Part shown: positions 1-7,152 of the stretch, piece by piece
Layout of the letters: the number at the start of each line of letters is the position of its first letter
How positions within the stretch are numbered: position 1 is the stretch's first letter
Source: Pseudomonas gregormendelii
GTDB lineage: Bacteria; Pseudomonadota; Gammaproteobacteria; Pseudomonadales; Pseudomonadaceae
DNA length: 64,000 bases
NCBI RefSeq assembly: GCF_017114825.1
Contig: NZ_JADEVO010000007.1
Span: forward strand, 62,001-126,000
Direction: 5' to 3'
The notes under the pieces: model-generated
The model's database searches: none
Seen by the model: only the letters and a program-made list of their open reading frames with translations
Told to the model about the DNA's origin: nothing
Program-made: the position numbers and the translations under genes

Positions 1-510
1 GTGTATCACCGCTTCCCTGACTTCGCGTTCGAATCCATAGACGCCATGGTCGCCTACGGCACCGCCACCTGGCCGGACTTCGAAGCACTGCAATTGTGGG
101 AAGAAGAACTGATCCCGGTGTGCTCCCCGGCCTTGCTCGCCGGGACCACACCGCAAGAACTGCTCAAGAGTGCGCGGCTGGTAGACTCGAGCATGGACCG
201 TCTGGACTGGCGGCGCTGGGCTGAGTACTACCCGGACTCAACCGGCATCGATAACGCTCATTTGACCTTTGATACGCTGGAGTCGGCCATCGTCGCGGTG
301 AAATGCGGCCAGGGGATTGCGCTGGTTGATGCGGTGCTGACCGATGACGAATTGCGCAGTGGGCAGCTGGTGCGAGTGCATTCGGGCCGCATCGTGACCG
401 GGGGGCGGTACACGCTGGTGTATCCGCGGCGGGTCAAGCATTCGAGTGGGTTTTCGGAGTTTCTGGAGTGGTTGGGGCAGGAAGCGGGTCTCGACGCTGC
501 CCGCACCTGA
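1..510 (+). CDS. LysR-family regulator, C-terminal part (cut by window edge)
   Basis: This is the effector-binding half of a LysR-type transcriptional regulator. The reading frame is open at base 1, so the N-terminal winged helix lies outside the window. The visible protein has the typical order of this domain: a stretch around ELIPVCSPALL, a central segment ending in LTFDTLESAIVAVKCGQGIAL, and a C-terminal VYPRR plus final helix. The GcvA-like subgroup (regulators with SPALL and GQGIAL motifs) is the nearest match. The target is not visible. The GTG at base 1 is only the first in-frame codon shown, not a supported start. Confidence 0.8.
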   Translation: MYHRFPDFAFESIDAMVAYGTATWPDFEALQLWEEELIPVCSPALLAGTTPQELLKSARLVDSSMDRLDWRRWAEYYPDSTGIDNAHLTFDTLESAIVAVKCGQGIALVDAVLTDDELRSGQLVRVHSGRIVTGGRYTLVYPRRVKHSSGFSEFLEWLGQEAGLDAART

Positions 511-551
511 GATTCGCTGGCGAATCAGCGATTGCTACTGACCCTTGCAAC

Positions 552-1010
552 TCAATCCCGATCCTTCGTTGTGCGGATCAGGTTATTTCGCAGCTTCACT
601 ATCGCTTTCTGCATGTTCACGAAATCCTCCGGATCAAGCCCCGTCTGCGGGAAGCCATCTTTCGAGAGCCCTTCACGCAACTTGCGGCCTTCACTGGTCA
701 GATTGATGCGCACCTGGCGTTCATCTTCCGGGTCGCGTTGACGGCGCAGATAACCCATGGCTTCGAGCTTCTTCAGGATGGGGGTCAGCGTATTGGATTC
801 CAGAAACAGTTTCTCGCCAAGGCTGCCAACGGTCTGGTTATCCTCCTCCCACAGCGCAACAAGCGTGATGTATTGCGTGTAGGTCAGCCCCAGCCGTTCA
901 AGCATTGGCTTGTAGGCTTTACCGAAGGCGAGGTTGGAGGAATACACGGCAAAGCACAGGAAGTCGGAAAGCTTCAGATCAAGGGCGGCGGTCTTTTCAT
1001 TGGATTTCAT
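552..1010 (-). CDS. ohrR: OhrR, MarR-family organic peroxide sensor-repressor
   Basis: A 152-residue MarR-family regulator of the OhrR type. The single reactive cysteine of the family is present at residue 19 (DFLCFAVYS), and the winged-helix wing reads DPEDERQVRINLT. OhrR represses ohr until organic hydroperoxides oxidise the cysteine. The ATG at 1010 is preferred over the one six bases upstream because GAGAA sits at good spacing before it. The gene is followed upstream by ohr on the same strand, with a perfect ATCGCATGCGAT palindrome in its promoter next to a TATAGT -10, consistent with autoregulation. Confidence 0.93.
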   Translation of the reverse strand: MKSNEKTAALDLKLSDFLCFAVYSSNLAFGKAYKPMLERLGLTYTQYITLVALWEEDNQTVGSLGEKLFLESNTLTPILKKLEAMGYLRRQRDPEDERQVRINLTSEGRKLREGLSKDGFPQTGLDPEDFVNMQKAIVKLRNNLIRTTKDRD

Positions 1011-1058
1011 CAGCATTCTCGGTCGTCAGCGACGGATGGGCGCATGGCCGGACTATAC

Positions 1059-1070
1059 ATCGCATGCGAT
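1059..1070. promoter_or_regulatory. Candidate OhrR operator, copy 1 (ohrR promoter)
   Basis: A perfect 12-bp palindrome, ATCGCATGCGAT, about 50 bp upstream of the ohrR start. On the minus strand it lies immediately upstream of TATAGT (1052-1057), where it would occlude a sigma-70 promoter. The identical palindrome recurs at 1635 and 1803, only around the ohr genes, which is why OhrR is the likely ligand. The assignment is inference. Confidence 0.7.
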
Positions 1071-1164
1071 GGTGTCGGTAGTGCTCCCCTCCTCCCAGGT
1101 CTCAGCGAAATGCGCCAACACCGGCCCACCAGAATCGATCCTGGCAAGCCGGCGCTGCGTTGGG

Positions 1165-1596
1165 TTACTCGGTGCGCACGTTGATAGCGACCTCAATGTT
1201 GCCGCGGGTGGCCTTGGAGTACGGGCAGATGGCATCCGCGTTATGCGCCAGTTCGGTGGCCACCTCGTGCGTCAAGCCGGGTACCCGCAGGGTCAGTCGG
1301 GCTTGCAGGAAGTAGGCTGCGCCGGTCTGGCCCAAGTCCACTTCGAGGTCGACGGCCGTATCGGCTGGCAGGGTCACTTTCATTTGCTGGGCGGCCAGGC
1401 CTACCGCTGCGATGTAGCAGGCCGACCAGGCGCCGGCGAACAGTTGCTCGGCCTTCGGGTGCGGCTGGACGCCGGTGAACACGTGCTCAGGGGTGGCGTT
1501 CGTGGGGGACGACAATTCGATGTCGAGGTTGCCCTTGTTACCGTTATAGGTGGTGTGGGTTTTGCCGGTGACCAGTACTTTTTCGATCTTGCTCAT
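1165..1596 (-). CDS. ohr: Ohr, organic hydroperoxide resistance protein
   Basis: A 143-residue OsmC/Ohr-family thiol peroxidase that reduces fatty-acid and other organic hydroperoxides using lipoylated or dithiol partners. Both catalytic cysteines are visible in their family contexts: GAWSACYIAA (near residue 60) and ICPYSKATRGN (near residue 125). The length is typical. A GAGGA ribosome-binding site precedes the ATG. It lies upstream of ohrR on the same strand with its own palindromic operator at 1635-1646, so the two genes are probably transcribed separately but controlled together. Confidence 0.95.
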   Translation of the reverse strand: MSKIEKVLVTGKTHTTYNGNKGNLDIELSSPTNATPEHVFTGVQPHPKAEQLFAGAWSACYIAAVGLAAQQMKVTLPADTAVDLEVDLGQTGAAYFLQARLTLRVPGLTHEVATELAHNADAICPYSKATRGNIEVAINVRTE

Positions 1597-1634
1597 GATT
1601 GAATCCTCAGGACTTTATGTATTTGCACGATTTA

Positions 1635-1646
1635 ATCGCATGCGAT
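1635..1646. promoter_or_regulatory. Candidate OhrR operator, copy 2 (ohr promoter)
   Basis: Second exact copy of ATCGCATGCGAT, 39 bp upstream of the ohr start. It sits where the ohr core promoter must lie. Its centre is 168 bp from the centre of copy 3. Confidence 0.7.
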
Positions 1647-1802
1647 ATATATGGCAGAGCTTAAATGGCGGATCCGATGATCCAGTTATTGCCGTTGTGG
1701 CCACGAACAACAAGGTGAGTGCAGATGGGGCTGTAGCAGGTTCTTTTGGTGTTCATGACCGGGTCTCCAGCGATTGGGTTATTTTCAATCGCTATCGACT
1801 TG

Positions 1803-1814
1803 ATCGCATGCGAT
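1803..1814. promoter_or_regulatory. Candidate OhrR operator, copy 3 (distal)
   Basis: Third exact copy of ATCGCATGCGAT. It is followed on the plus strand by TATAGT (about 1820), resembling a rightward promoter, but no rightward gene remains: the next coding sequence (the permease fragment) is on the opposite strand. It may be a looping partner of copy 2 or the relic of a lost divergent gene. The rest of 1597-1918 shows no gene. Confidence 0.5.
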
Positions 1815-1918
1815 GTAGTTATAGTCACGCAAAGCCCCATTGCTGTCAAAGCCTATTTTAAACATCGACGACGAGCGGTCGGCGCGCAACCTTTGGCTGC
1901 GCGCACTCCACTTGCGAG

Positions 1919-2362
1919 TTACACCGTTGACTGCAGGGCCTTGGCCGAACGCGCTTTGAACGCCAGCCCGAAGCAAAAGAATATCGCCAGCGAAAACCCG
2001 GCCGGAAACAGCCAGATGCTCGTCCGGTCATGGCCGCCGGTCAGCGCAAAGTGATCCGTCACCTGCCCCGCCACCCAGAAGCCAATCAACATGCCCACAC
2101 CGTAAGTGGCCAGCGTGATCAGCCCCTGGGCCGAACTCCTGTAACGCTCGGAGGCCTTGGCGTCGGTGTAGATCTGTCCGGAGACGAAGAAGAAGTCGTA
2201 GCAGATGCCGTGCAACGCAATGCCGGTGAACAGCATGAACGCCAGGTCGCCGTTGTCGCCGTAGGCGAACAACAGGTAGCGCAACGCCCAGGCGAGCATG
2301 CCCACCAGCAGGGCGATCTTGATGCCGAAGCGCTGGATGAAACGCCGCCGTGGAACAAGCAT
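1919..2362 (-). pseudogene. Nucleoside:H+ symporter (NupG/XapB type), C-terminal fragment
   Basis: About 140 residues matching the last third of the nucleoside/proton symporter family of MFS permeases: FGIKIALLVGMLAWALRYLL, then four hydrophobic segments with GIALHGICYDFFFVSGQIYTD typical of this family. A whole protein has about 400-420 residues and 12 membrane helices; the first eight or so are missing. The upstream boundary falls at about 2345-2362, where the sequence passes directly into a LacI-family gene on the other strand. The ATG at the ORF start is fortuitous. Non-functional remnant. Confidence 0.8.
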
Positions 2363-3234
2363 ACCGACCCAATCTGATGGCCGTGCAGTTTCGCTCCCGA
2401 CGTACCGGCAACCTGGTGATCCTGGTGCCCACCATCGCCAACAGCTTTTTCGCCAAGGTCATCAGCGGTGCGCAACAGGCCGCCCAGCTCGCTGGCTACC
2501 GGCTGTTGCTGTGCGATACCCAGGGCCGCGAAGCCATCGAGCGCGAGTTTGCCGAGCTGGTGTACGCCCACCAGGCCGACGGCGTGATCCAGTTGCGCGC
2601 CTATGACCCTTTTGCAGCGCCCTTCCCCGGCGCCGAACTGCCGCCGATCGTCAATGCCTGCGAGGTGATTCACAACGGTCGTCACCCCAGCATCAGCCTC
2701 GACAATCGAGCGGCGGCCAAGGCCATGACCGAGCATCTGATCGAACTGGGTCATCGCCGCATCGGCCTGATCAAGGGCCCGAAAAGCAGCCCGCTGACCC
2801 GTGATCGGGTCGCCGGGTATCAGGATGCATTAAACCAGGCCGGCATCGAGGCCGATCCCGCGCTTGTCTGCCATGGTGATTTCAGCCTCAAGGCCGGTGA
2901 TGACGGAGCCGCAGCCATGCTGGCACTGCCCGACCGCCCCACAGCGCTGTTTTGCGAGAACGATGAAATGGCCATCGGCGCATTAAAACGCATCAGGCAA
3001 TCGGGCCTGCGGGTCCCCGAGGACATTTCCCTGGTGGGCTTTGACGACATCCCGTTTGCGGCGTACTGCGATCCACCGCTGACGACCATCTCGCAGCCGG
3101 CCGAAGCCTTCGGCCAGCGCGCCGTCGAGCTGCTGATTGCGCTGATCGAGAAAAAACCGCTGGCCGAACGGCACGTGGTGCTGCCCTTTGAATTGACCTT
3201 GCGCGAGAGCACTGCGCGGGTTCGACAACACTGA
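2350..3234 (+). pseudogene. LacI-family regulator lacking its DNA-binding domain
   Basis: Effector-binding and dimerisation core of a LacI/GalR regulator (about 290 residues). Family landmarks are present: YRPNLMA and GNLVILVPTIANSFFA at the start of the core, LGHRRIGLIKGP in the middle, and PEDISLVGFDDIPFA near the end. The roughly 50-residue N-terminal helix-turn-helix is absent: homology starts at the hinge (Y of YRPNLMA, about base 2362). A neighbouring permease fragment of nucleoside type suggests the pair was once a nucleoside/ribose utilisation locus. Without the headpiece it should not bind DNA. Confidence 0.82.
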
Positions 3235-3237
3235 CCC

Positions 3238-3714
3238 TCAGCGCCACTCCATATGGGTGGTTTGCCACTGCGGGTCGGGGTCCACGGCGATCAACCGAAA
3301 ATCACGCTTGCGCCAGAAGTCGATGGCTCCCGGTAGGAAGGGATGCGTGTGCAGGTAGATCACCTCGACGACGGCCTGCACCGCCAATGCCTTCAACGCA
3401 CTGTACAGCTGGCTGGCCAGCCCCGAACGGCGCAACCCTGGCTGCACGAACAGCCGCACCACTTCCACCACCTTGAGGCCGCGGTACTCGAGTTGTTGAA
3501 AACGGTGGTCGTAGGGCAGATAACCAATGGAGGCGACGATCCGGCCTTCATCACGGACCAGCAGAAACTGCCCCCCGCCCTTGAGATACACCTCTTCGAA
3601 ATTCAACAGATCCGCAGGAGTGCCGGTACCACTGAGCTTTGGGAACAGCTCGGCGCGAGCCTGCATGAGGAAGGTTTCGAGCTGGAGTCTGAGCGTTGTA
3701 TCGGCAACCCGCAT
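3238..3714 (-). CDS. GNAT-family N-acetyltransferase
   Basis: A 158-residue GCN5-related acetyltransferase. The acetyl-CoA pyrophosphate-binding motif A is visible as VVRLFVQPGLRRSGLASQL, followed by a helix and YLHTHPFLPGAIDFWRKRDF, the usual motif B region. The substrate cannot be deduced. The first ATG is at 3714. It converges on the LacI remnant with only 3 bp between the stop codons. Confidence 0.85.
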   Translation of the reverse strand: MRVADTTLRLQLETFLMQARAELFPKLSGTGTPADLLNFEEVYLKGGGQFLLVRDEGRIVASIGYLPYDHRFQQLEYRGLKVVEVVRLFVQPGLRRSGLASQLYSALKALAVQAVVEVIYLHTHPFLPGAIDFWRKRDFRLIAVDPDPQWQTTHMEWR

Positions 3715-3930
3715 CAATTAGCTGCTACTCAACTGAGATTACAAGCCCCAGCAGTAGGGCAACACAACGACTGGGTAGACGTTACTCTGTGAGAGTTGTC
3801 GTAGGAAATATCCCTCACAGAAAAAGGAAAACGGACAGCAAATTCCGGACCAATCCTACTTAACAACCATCTCAAATAATGAATAATAATCTCGCACTGA
3901 AAGGATGTTATAAATTAAAAGGACGCCTGC

Positions 3931-4620
3931 ATGAATATTAAAGAAGCAACTTCACTAGAGCATGAAATATGCGCAGCAATTGCTGCATGCAAATCAGTTG
4001 AAGATTTAAACGAAAAATGTATTGAAGTGACAAAGCAGATGAACTTTGACTATTTTCTGTATCGCATTCAATATCCAACTCCTTTCACAAACCCTCGAAC
4101 CAAAATATTGGGAAACTATCCCCTTGGAAAACCTACGCCCAAAGCAACCAACCACAGGACTACGGGTCATCTGAAAATAGATTCAGAACAACCGAAATCG
4201 TTTAACTCGACGCCAATCACATCGCGTAAAATAGAGTCACACAGTAAAATATACTTTTTTACTCAATCCGCAAAGAAAAACGACGGCATACACGAGCAAA
4301 CCATTATAGCAAGGACCGGCCGTAAGATCACACAACCAGAACTAGTAGCCGTTCGAGCACTAATTAACAGCATTACGACTGAAATATACAACAAGCTTCT
4401 TGCGATTGACGGCCAAAACACAAAAGCCGTGGTTTTAACGCCGAGAGAGAAGGAAATATTACTCTGGGGAGCAGATGGAAAAACCTCAGAAGAAATCGCA
4501 ATGATTTTAGGACTTTCGCAAAACTCAGTAAACTTTCACCACAAGACAATTCAGAAAAAGCTTGGCACCTCCAATAGGGCGCAAGCAATTGCTCATGCAA
4601 TAATCAAAGGATACTTATGA
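3931..4620 (+). CDS. LuxR-family regulator with autoinducer-binding-like domain (LuxR solo)
   Basis: 229 residues, with an N-terminal segment resembling the acyl-homoserine-lactone-binding domain (FDYFLYRIQYPTPFTNP, then LGNYP) and a C-terminal LuxR helix-turn-helix (LTPREKEILLWGADGKTSEE, then LSQNSVNFHHKTIQKKLGTS, from about residue 168). Several ligand-pocket positions look altered: no tryptophan after NYP, and IDSE where the family has IDP. No luxI synthase lies nearby. The gene is much richer in AT than its neighbours, suggesting transfer. A good AAAGGACG ribosome-binding site precedes the ATG. A phz-box-like palindrome at 5532 is a plausible target. Confidence 0.85.
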   Translation: MNIKEATSLEHEICAAIAACKSVEDLNEKCIEVTKQMNFDYFLYRIQYPTPFTNPRTKILGNYPLGKPTPKATNHRTTGHLKIDSEQPKSFNSTPITSRKIESHSKIYFFTQSAKKNDGIHEQTIIARTGRKITQPELVAVRALINSITTEIYNKLLAIDGQNTKAVVLTPREKEILLWGADGKTSEEIAMILGLSQNSVNFHHKTIQKKLGTSNRAQAIAHAIIKGYL

Positions 4621-4656
4621 TCGCATGCCGCGAGGACACTATAGACATTCCAAATT

Positions 4657-5373
4657 TTAGTCCTTTCGATAGATCCAAGAGTATTGGTAGGTTTTCTGTT
4701 CAACCCTGTGGGTTCGACGCCTGTAACTACCCCAGTCCTGGCCGGAACAGTAAGTGCATATCCCTGTTGTTTGAATTTGCATACCATCCAATCCTTCGGC
4801 TTCTAGCAAATAAAAACAATACATCGGGAGATCCAACCATGCCTCGCCATGGCTGACCGGTGCTCGAAGCCCGCTGTCAACCAATTTTGACCTTTGAGGT
4901 TCACGTGACCAAGGTGCTGACCTGCCACACCACAGATGCCCATGTATCTGCTCAATTTTATCAACAAGTTGTGCCCCGACCTCATAGCAACATGATTGTA
5001 TGGAAGGACCAAACGCAACCCGCAGGCCGCCTAAGGAGACGCCGGCGAGTCGGAAAGTACTGAAGGAATTCTCGATAATTCCAGCCGCCAGTCCTTGCCA
5101 ACCACCATGTATTGCTGCAACGAACTCATCCGTTTGAGAAGCTATAAGAATGGGCAAACAATCTGCCGTCACAATGCCGATAGGCCGCCCCGTGCGTGTG
5201 AACACTGCGTCACCTGCAATGGTACCCGCAGTCTCCTCCTCACCTACTTCAATTACGACAGCACCATGTTTCTGAGCGCAATAGAAAAACCCCCTAGGCG
5301 TACAAGTATCACGCACAGCTCCAAATGAATGAGCAACAGGTAAAGCGTCAAGATTATCAGCGAAAAAGGCCAT
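4657..5373 (-). CDS. Laccase-domain protein, PgeF/YfiH (DUF152) family, accessory copy
   Basis: 238 residues of the PgeF/YfiH family, whose members include a peptidoglycan editing factor in E. coli and purine-nucleoside-acting enzymes related to FAMIN. The zinc ligands appear kept: H36 (CAQKHG), C72 (TADCLP) and H89 (AIHGGWQGLA); GPSIQSCCYEV and SYRR near the C-terminus also fit. The N-terminal region is shorter than in the housekeeping protein and the C-terminus is divergent. The TTG two codons upstream is rejected because GGGAG is correctly spaced before the ATG at 5373. It converges on the LuxR gene with 36 bp between them. Confidence 0.82.
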   Translation of the reverse strand: MAFFADNLDALPVAHSFGAVRDTCTPRGFFYCAQKHGAVVIEVGEEETAGTIAGDAVFTRTGRPIGIVTADCLPILIASQTDEFVAAIHGGWQGLAAGIIENSFSTFRLAGVSLGGLRVAFGPSIQSCCYEVGAQLVDKIEQIHGHLWCGRSAPWSREPQRSKLVDSGLRAPVSHGEAWLDLPMYCFYLLEAEGLDGMQIQTTGICTYCSGQDWGSYRRRTHRVEQKTYQYSWIYRKD

Positions 5374-5402
5374 CTTCAACTCCCATTAGAGCCTCAGCCG
5401 TA

Positions 5403-5431
5403 TTTATAACAGTACTGGAACTCAGAATCAA
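5403..5431 (-). promoter_or_regulatory. Sigma-70 promoter of the PgeF-like gene
   Basis: On the minus strand, TTGATT (5426-5431) and TATAAA (5403-5408) are separated by exactly 17 bp, 30 bp upstream of the start codon at 5373. This is a near-consensus sigma-70 promoter. Confidence 0.6.
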
Positions 5432-5531
5432 AACAGAATTTACTGTAGACCGGTGGCGTCAGGCGCAAATATACAATTCTAACCAAACTTCAATGCTTGC
5501 TCATTGCGCACGCACAAGTCGTGCCAAACTC

Positions 5532-5551
5532 AACTACCAAATCTTGTAGGT
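5532..5551. promoter_or_regulatory. lux-box (phz-box-like) imperfect palindrome
   Basis: The 20-bp element AACTACCAAATCTTGTAGGT has 14 of 20 positions dyad-symmetric. Read on the minus strand its core CTACAAGATTTGGTAG differs by one base from the phz-box core CTACAAGATCTGGTAG as I recall it from phenazine-producing Pseudomonas. Its centre is about 43 bp upstream of the start site expected from the TATAAA at 5573-5578, the usual place for activation by a LuxR-type protein. It would drive the plus-strand hydrolase gene at 5641. Confidence 0.6.
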
Positions 5552-5640
5552 GCGGCCTCACTGAACTGCATCTATAAACCTACTTACACAAGCAGACCCT
5601 TACAATCTTGGTGAAATTGACAAAGGTGCAAGGAAGTCCT

Positions 5641-5829
5641 ATGACCCAACATATAGAAAATTTCAAAATACGTTGTGGAAATGTGACGTTGCTCGGTCAG
5701 CGCTGGACCTGCAAGAAGCCGAAGAAGATACTTTTGATTATGCACGGAGCAGGAAACTCAAGTGGTAAGGGTTTCTACAACCTCCAAACATACCTACACG
5801 CCCACAATTATGACTCGATTAAAAGTTGA
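5641..5829 (+). pseudogene. Alpha/beta hydrolase, N-terminal fragment
   Basis: 62 codons after a good AAGGA ribosome-binding site, matching the start of an alpha/beta hydrolase: a beta-strand pair, then ILLIMHGAGNSSGKGF (oxyanion-loop HG motif) and YLHAHNYDSI. The frame stops where the GxSxG nucleophile region should follow, and no continuation was found in any frame. AT-rich like the LuxR gene. It is preceded by the lux-box-like element, so it was probably the regulated gene of this islet. Confidence 0.6.
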
Positions 5830-6115
5830 ATAATGAGTGGGAGCGGTCTACCTGGCTTGTGCTTAGTCGCAACAGGCGCTAAACAGCCATTTGTACCGGA
5901 CGGAACTGGGCAGAGGTCATCGCTGGCCATGTCAGAATCCTTAAAATACCTGCCACTCTCCGAGTAAATCTGACTATCGATCAAGAAATTACGATGTGCT
6001 TGTCATTGGCCTCTTGGCAACAAGGACGTTGAGATTCTCCGCTCTACTGGATCATGCTGAAGGGCATAATTTTAAAATTCTGAGCATTTACCGACAGGAA
6101 AACGCGATACAAGGA
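5830..6115. other. Non-coding stretch after the hydrolase stub
   Basis: 286 bases between the broken hydrolase and the end of the LysR gene. Only short open frames occur (for example a 44-codon ATG frame from 5832), none recognisable. Base composition changes from AT-rich to the genomic average here, so the islet boundary probably lies inside. Confidence 0.4.
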
Positions 6116-7042
6116 TCAGTCACAGAGCCCCTCACCCAGCACCCTCAGCCCAACAACCAGCGCATCAACCAACACCCGAACCTTGGGCAGCGCCTCGCGA
6201 CTTTTGCTCCAGGTCAGGTGGATCTCCATCCCGTCGCAGGCCAATTGCGCAAGCACCTCGACCAAGGTCCCGTCTTTGAGCTGCTGCTCCACCAGCCACC
6301 GTGGCAACTGCGCGATGCCGCAGCCAGCCAACGCAGCCATCGTCAAGCCCTCGCCATTGCCCACCACCAGAGGCGGGTTTACCTGGCTCCTGTGCGTTGC
6401 GCCCTGTTCGCCCGCAAAGCTCCAGGGATGGATGCTTCCATCCACCCAGCCATAGGCAATGCAATGATGCTGCTCAAGGTCGTGTTCGGATTGCGGAGTG
6501 CCATGACGGGCCAGATAGTCGGGGGATGCACAAAAAATATGCCACTCGCGCCCCAGCAGGCGATGCCCGACCGATTCCGGCCAGGTGTTCGCGCCCCCGA
6601 TGCGCAGCACAATGTCCGCGCCTTCCTGCAGCGGATCGATAAAACCATCGCTGAAGGATATGTGCGGCATCAGCAAGGGATGATCCTTCGCGAACTGCAA
6701 GAGGATCGGCAGCACCCGGGTGCGCCCAAATGCACCCGGCAGGTCAAGGCGCACACGGCCGCGAGGCTCGGTGTTTTCGCTCTGGAGTGACAGCTCAGCC
6801 TCTTCGAGATCGGCAAGCACGCCCTTGCACGTACGCAGGAATGCGACCCCGGCGTCGGTCAGCGACAGCCGCCTCGTTGTACGGTGGAACAGTTGCACCC
6901 CCAGGCGTTTTTCCAGCCGGGCGATGCCTTTGCTGATGGCCGAGGCCGTCAGGTTCATTTTCTCCGCAGCCGCCGTGAAACTGCCGAACTGTGCGACGCA
7001 CACAAATACATCGATACCTTTCAAGCGTTCGGAGGAAAACAT
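6116..7042 (-). CDS. LysR-family transcriptional regulator
   Basis: 308 residues, full length. The N-terminal winged helix is clear (FVCVAQFGSFTAAAEKMNLT, then SAISKGIARLEKRLGVQLF and HRTTRRLSLTDAG), followed by the effector domain of the CrgA/DmlR-like subgroup (CASPDYLARHGTP). The ATG at 7042 is preferred over the upstream GTG. It is transcribed away from the MFS gene at 7153 across about 110 bp, the classic arrangement for a LysR regulator and its target transporter. Confidence 0.9.
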   Translation of the reverse strand: MFSSERLKGIDVFVCVAQFGSFTAAAEKMNLTASAISKGIARLEKRLGVQLFHRTTRRLSLTDAGVAFLRTCKGVLADLEEAELSLQSENTEPRGRVRLDLPGAFGRTRVLPILLQFAKDHPLLMPHISFSDGFIDPLQEGADIVLRIGGANTWPESVGHRLLGREWHIFCASPDYLARHGTPQSEHDLEQHHCIAYGWVDGSIHPWSFAGEQGATHRSQVNPPLVVGNGEGLTMAALAGCGIAQLPRWLVEQQLKDGTLVEVLAQLACDGMEIHLTWSKSREALPKVRVLVDALVVGLRVLGEGLCD

Positions 7043-7152
7043 ATGCACCCTGTATTCATGAATTCAGTTCATGTGCTTCGATAAAAAGCATCCTAAATCA
7101 GAACCCAGGGCAACAGTAAACTGGGAATCAACACATTGATGATGGTTCTCGA

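Noticed and set aside
1661..1849. 62-codon minus-strand frame between ohr and the permease fragment
   Set aside because: Contains two ATCGCATGCGAT-related stretches as coding sequence, lacks homology and a good ribosome-binding site; more likely regulatory DNA.
3790..3930. Second lux box upstream of the LuxR gene
   Set aside because: The gap before the LuxR gene was searched for a dyad like that at 5532; nothing with comparable symmetry was found.
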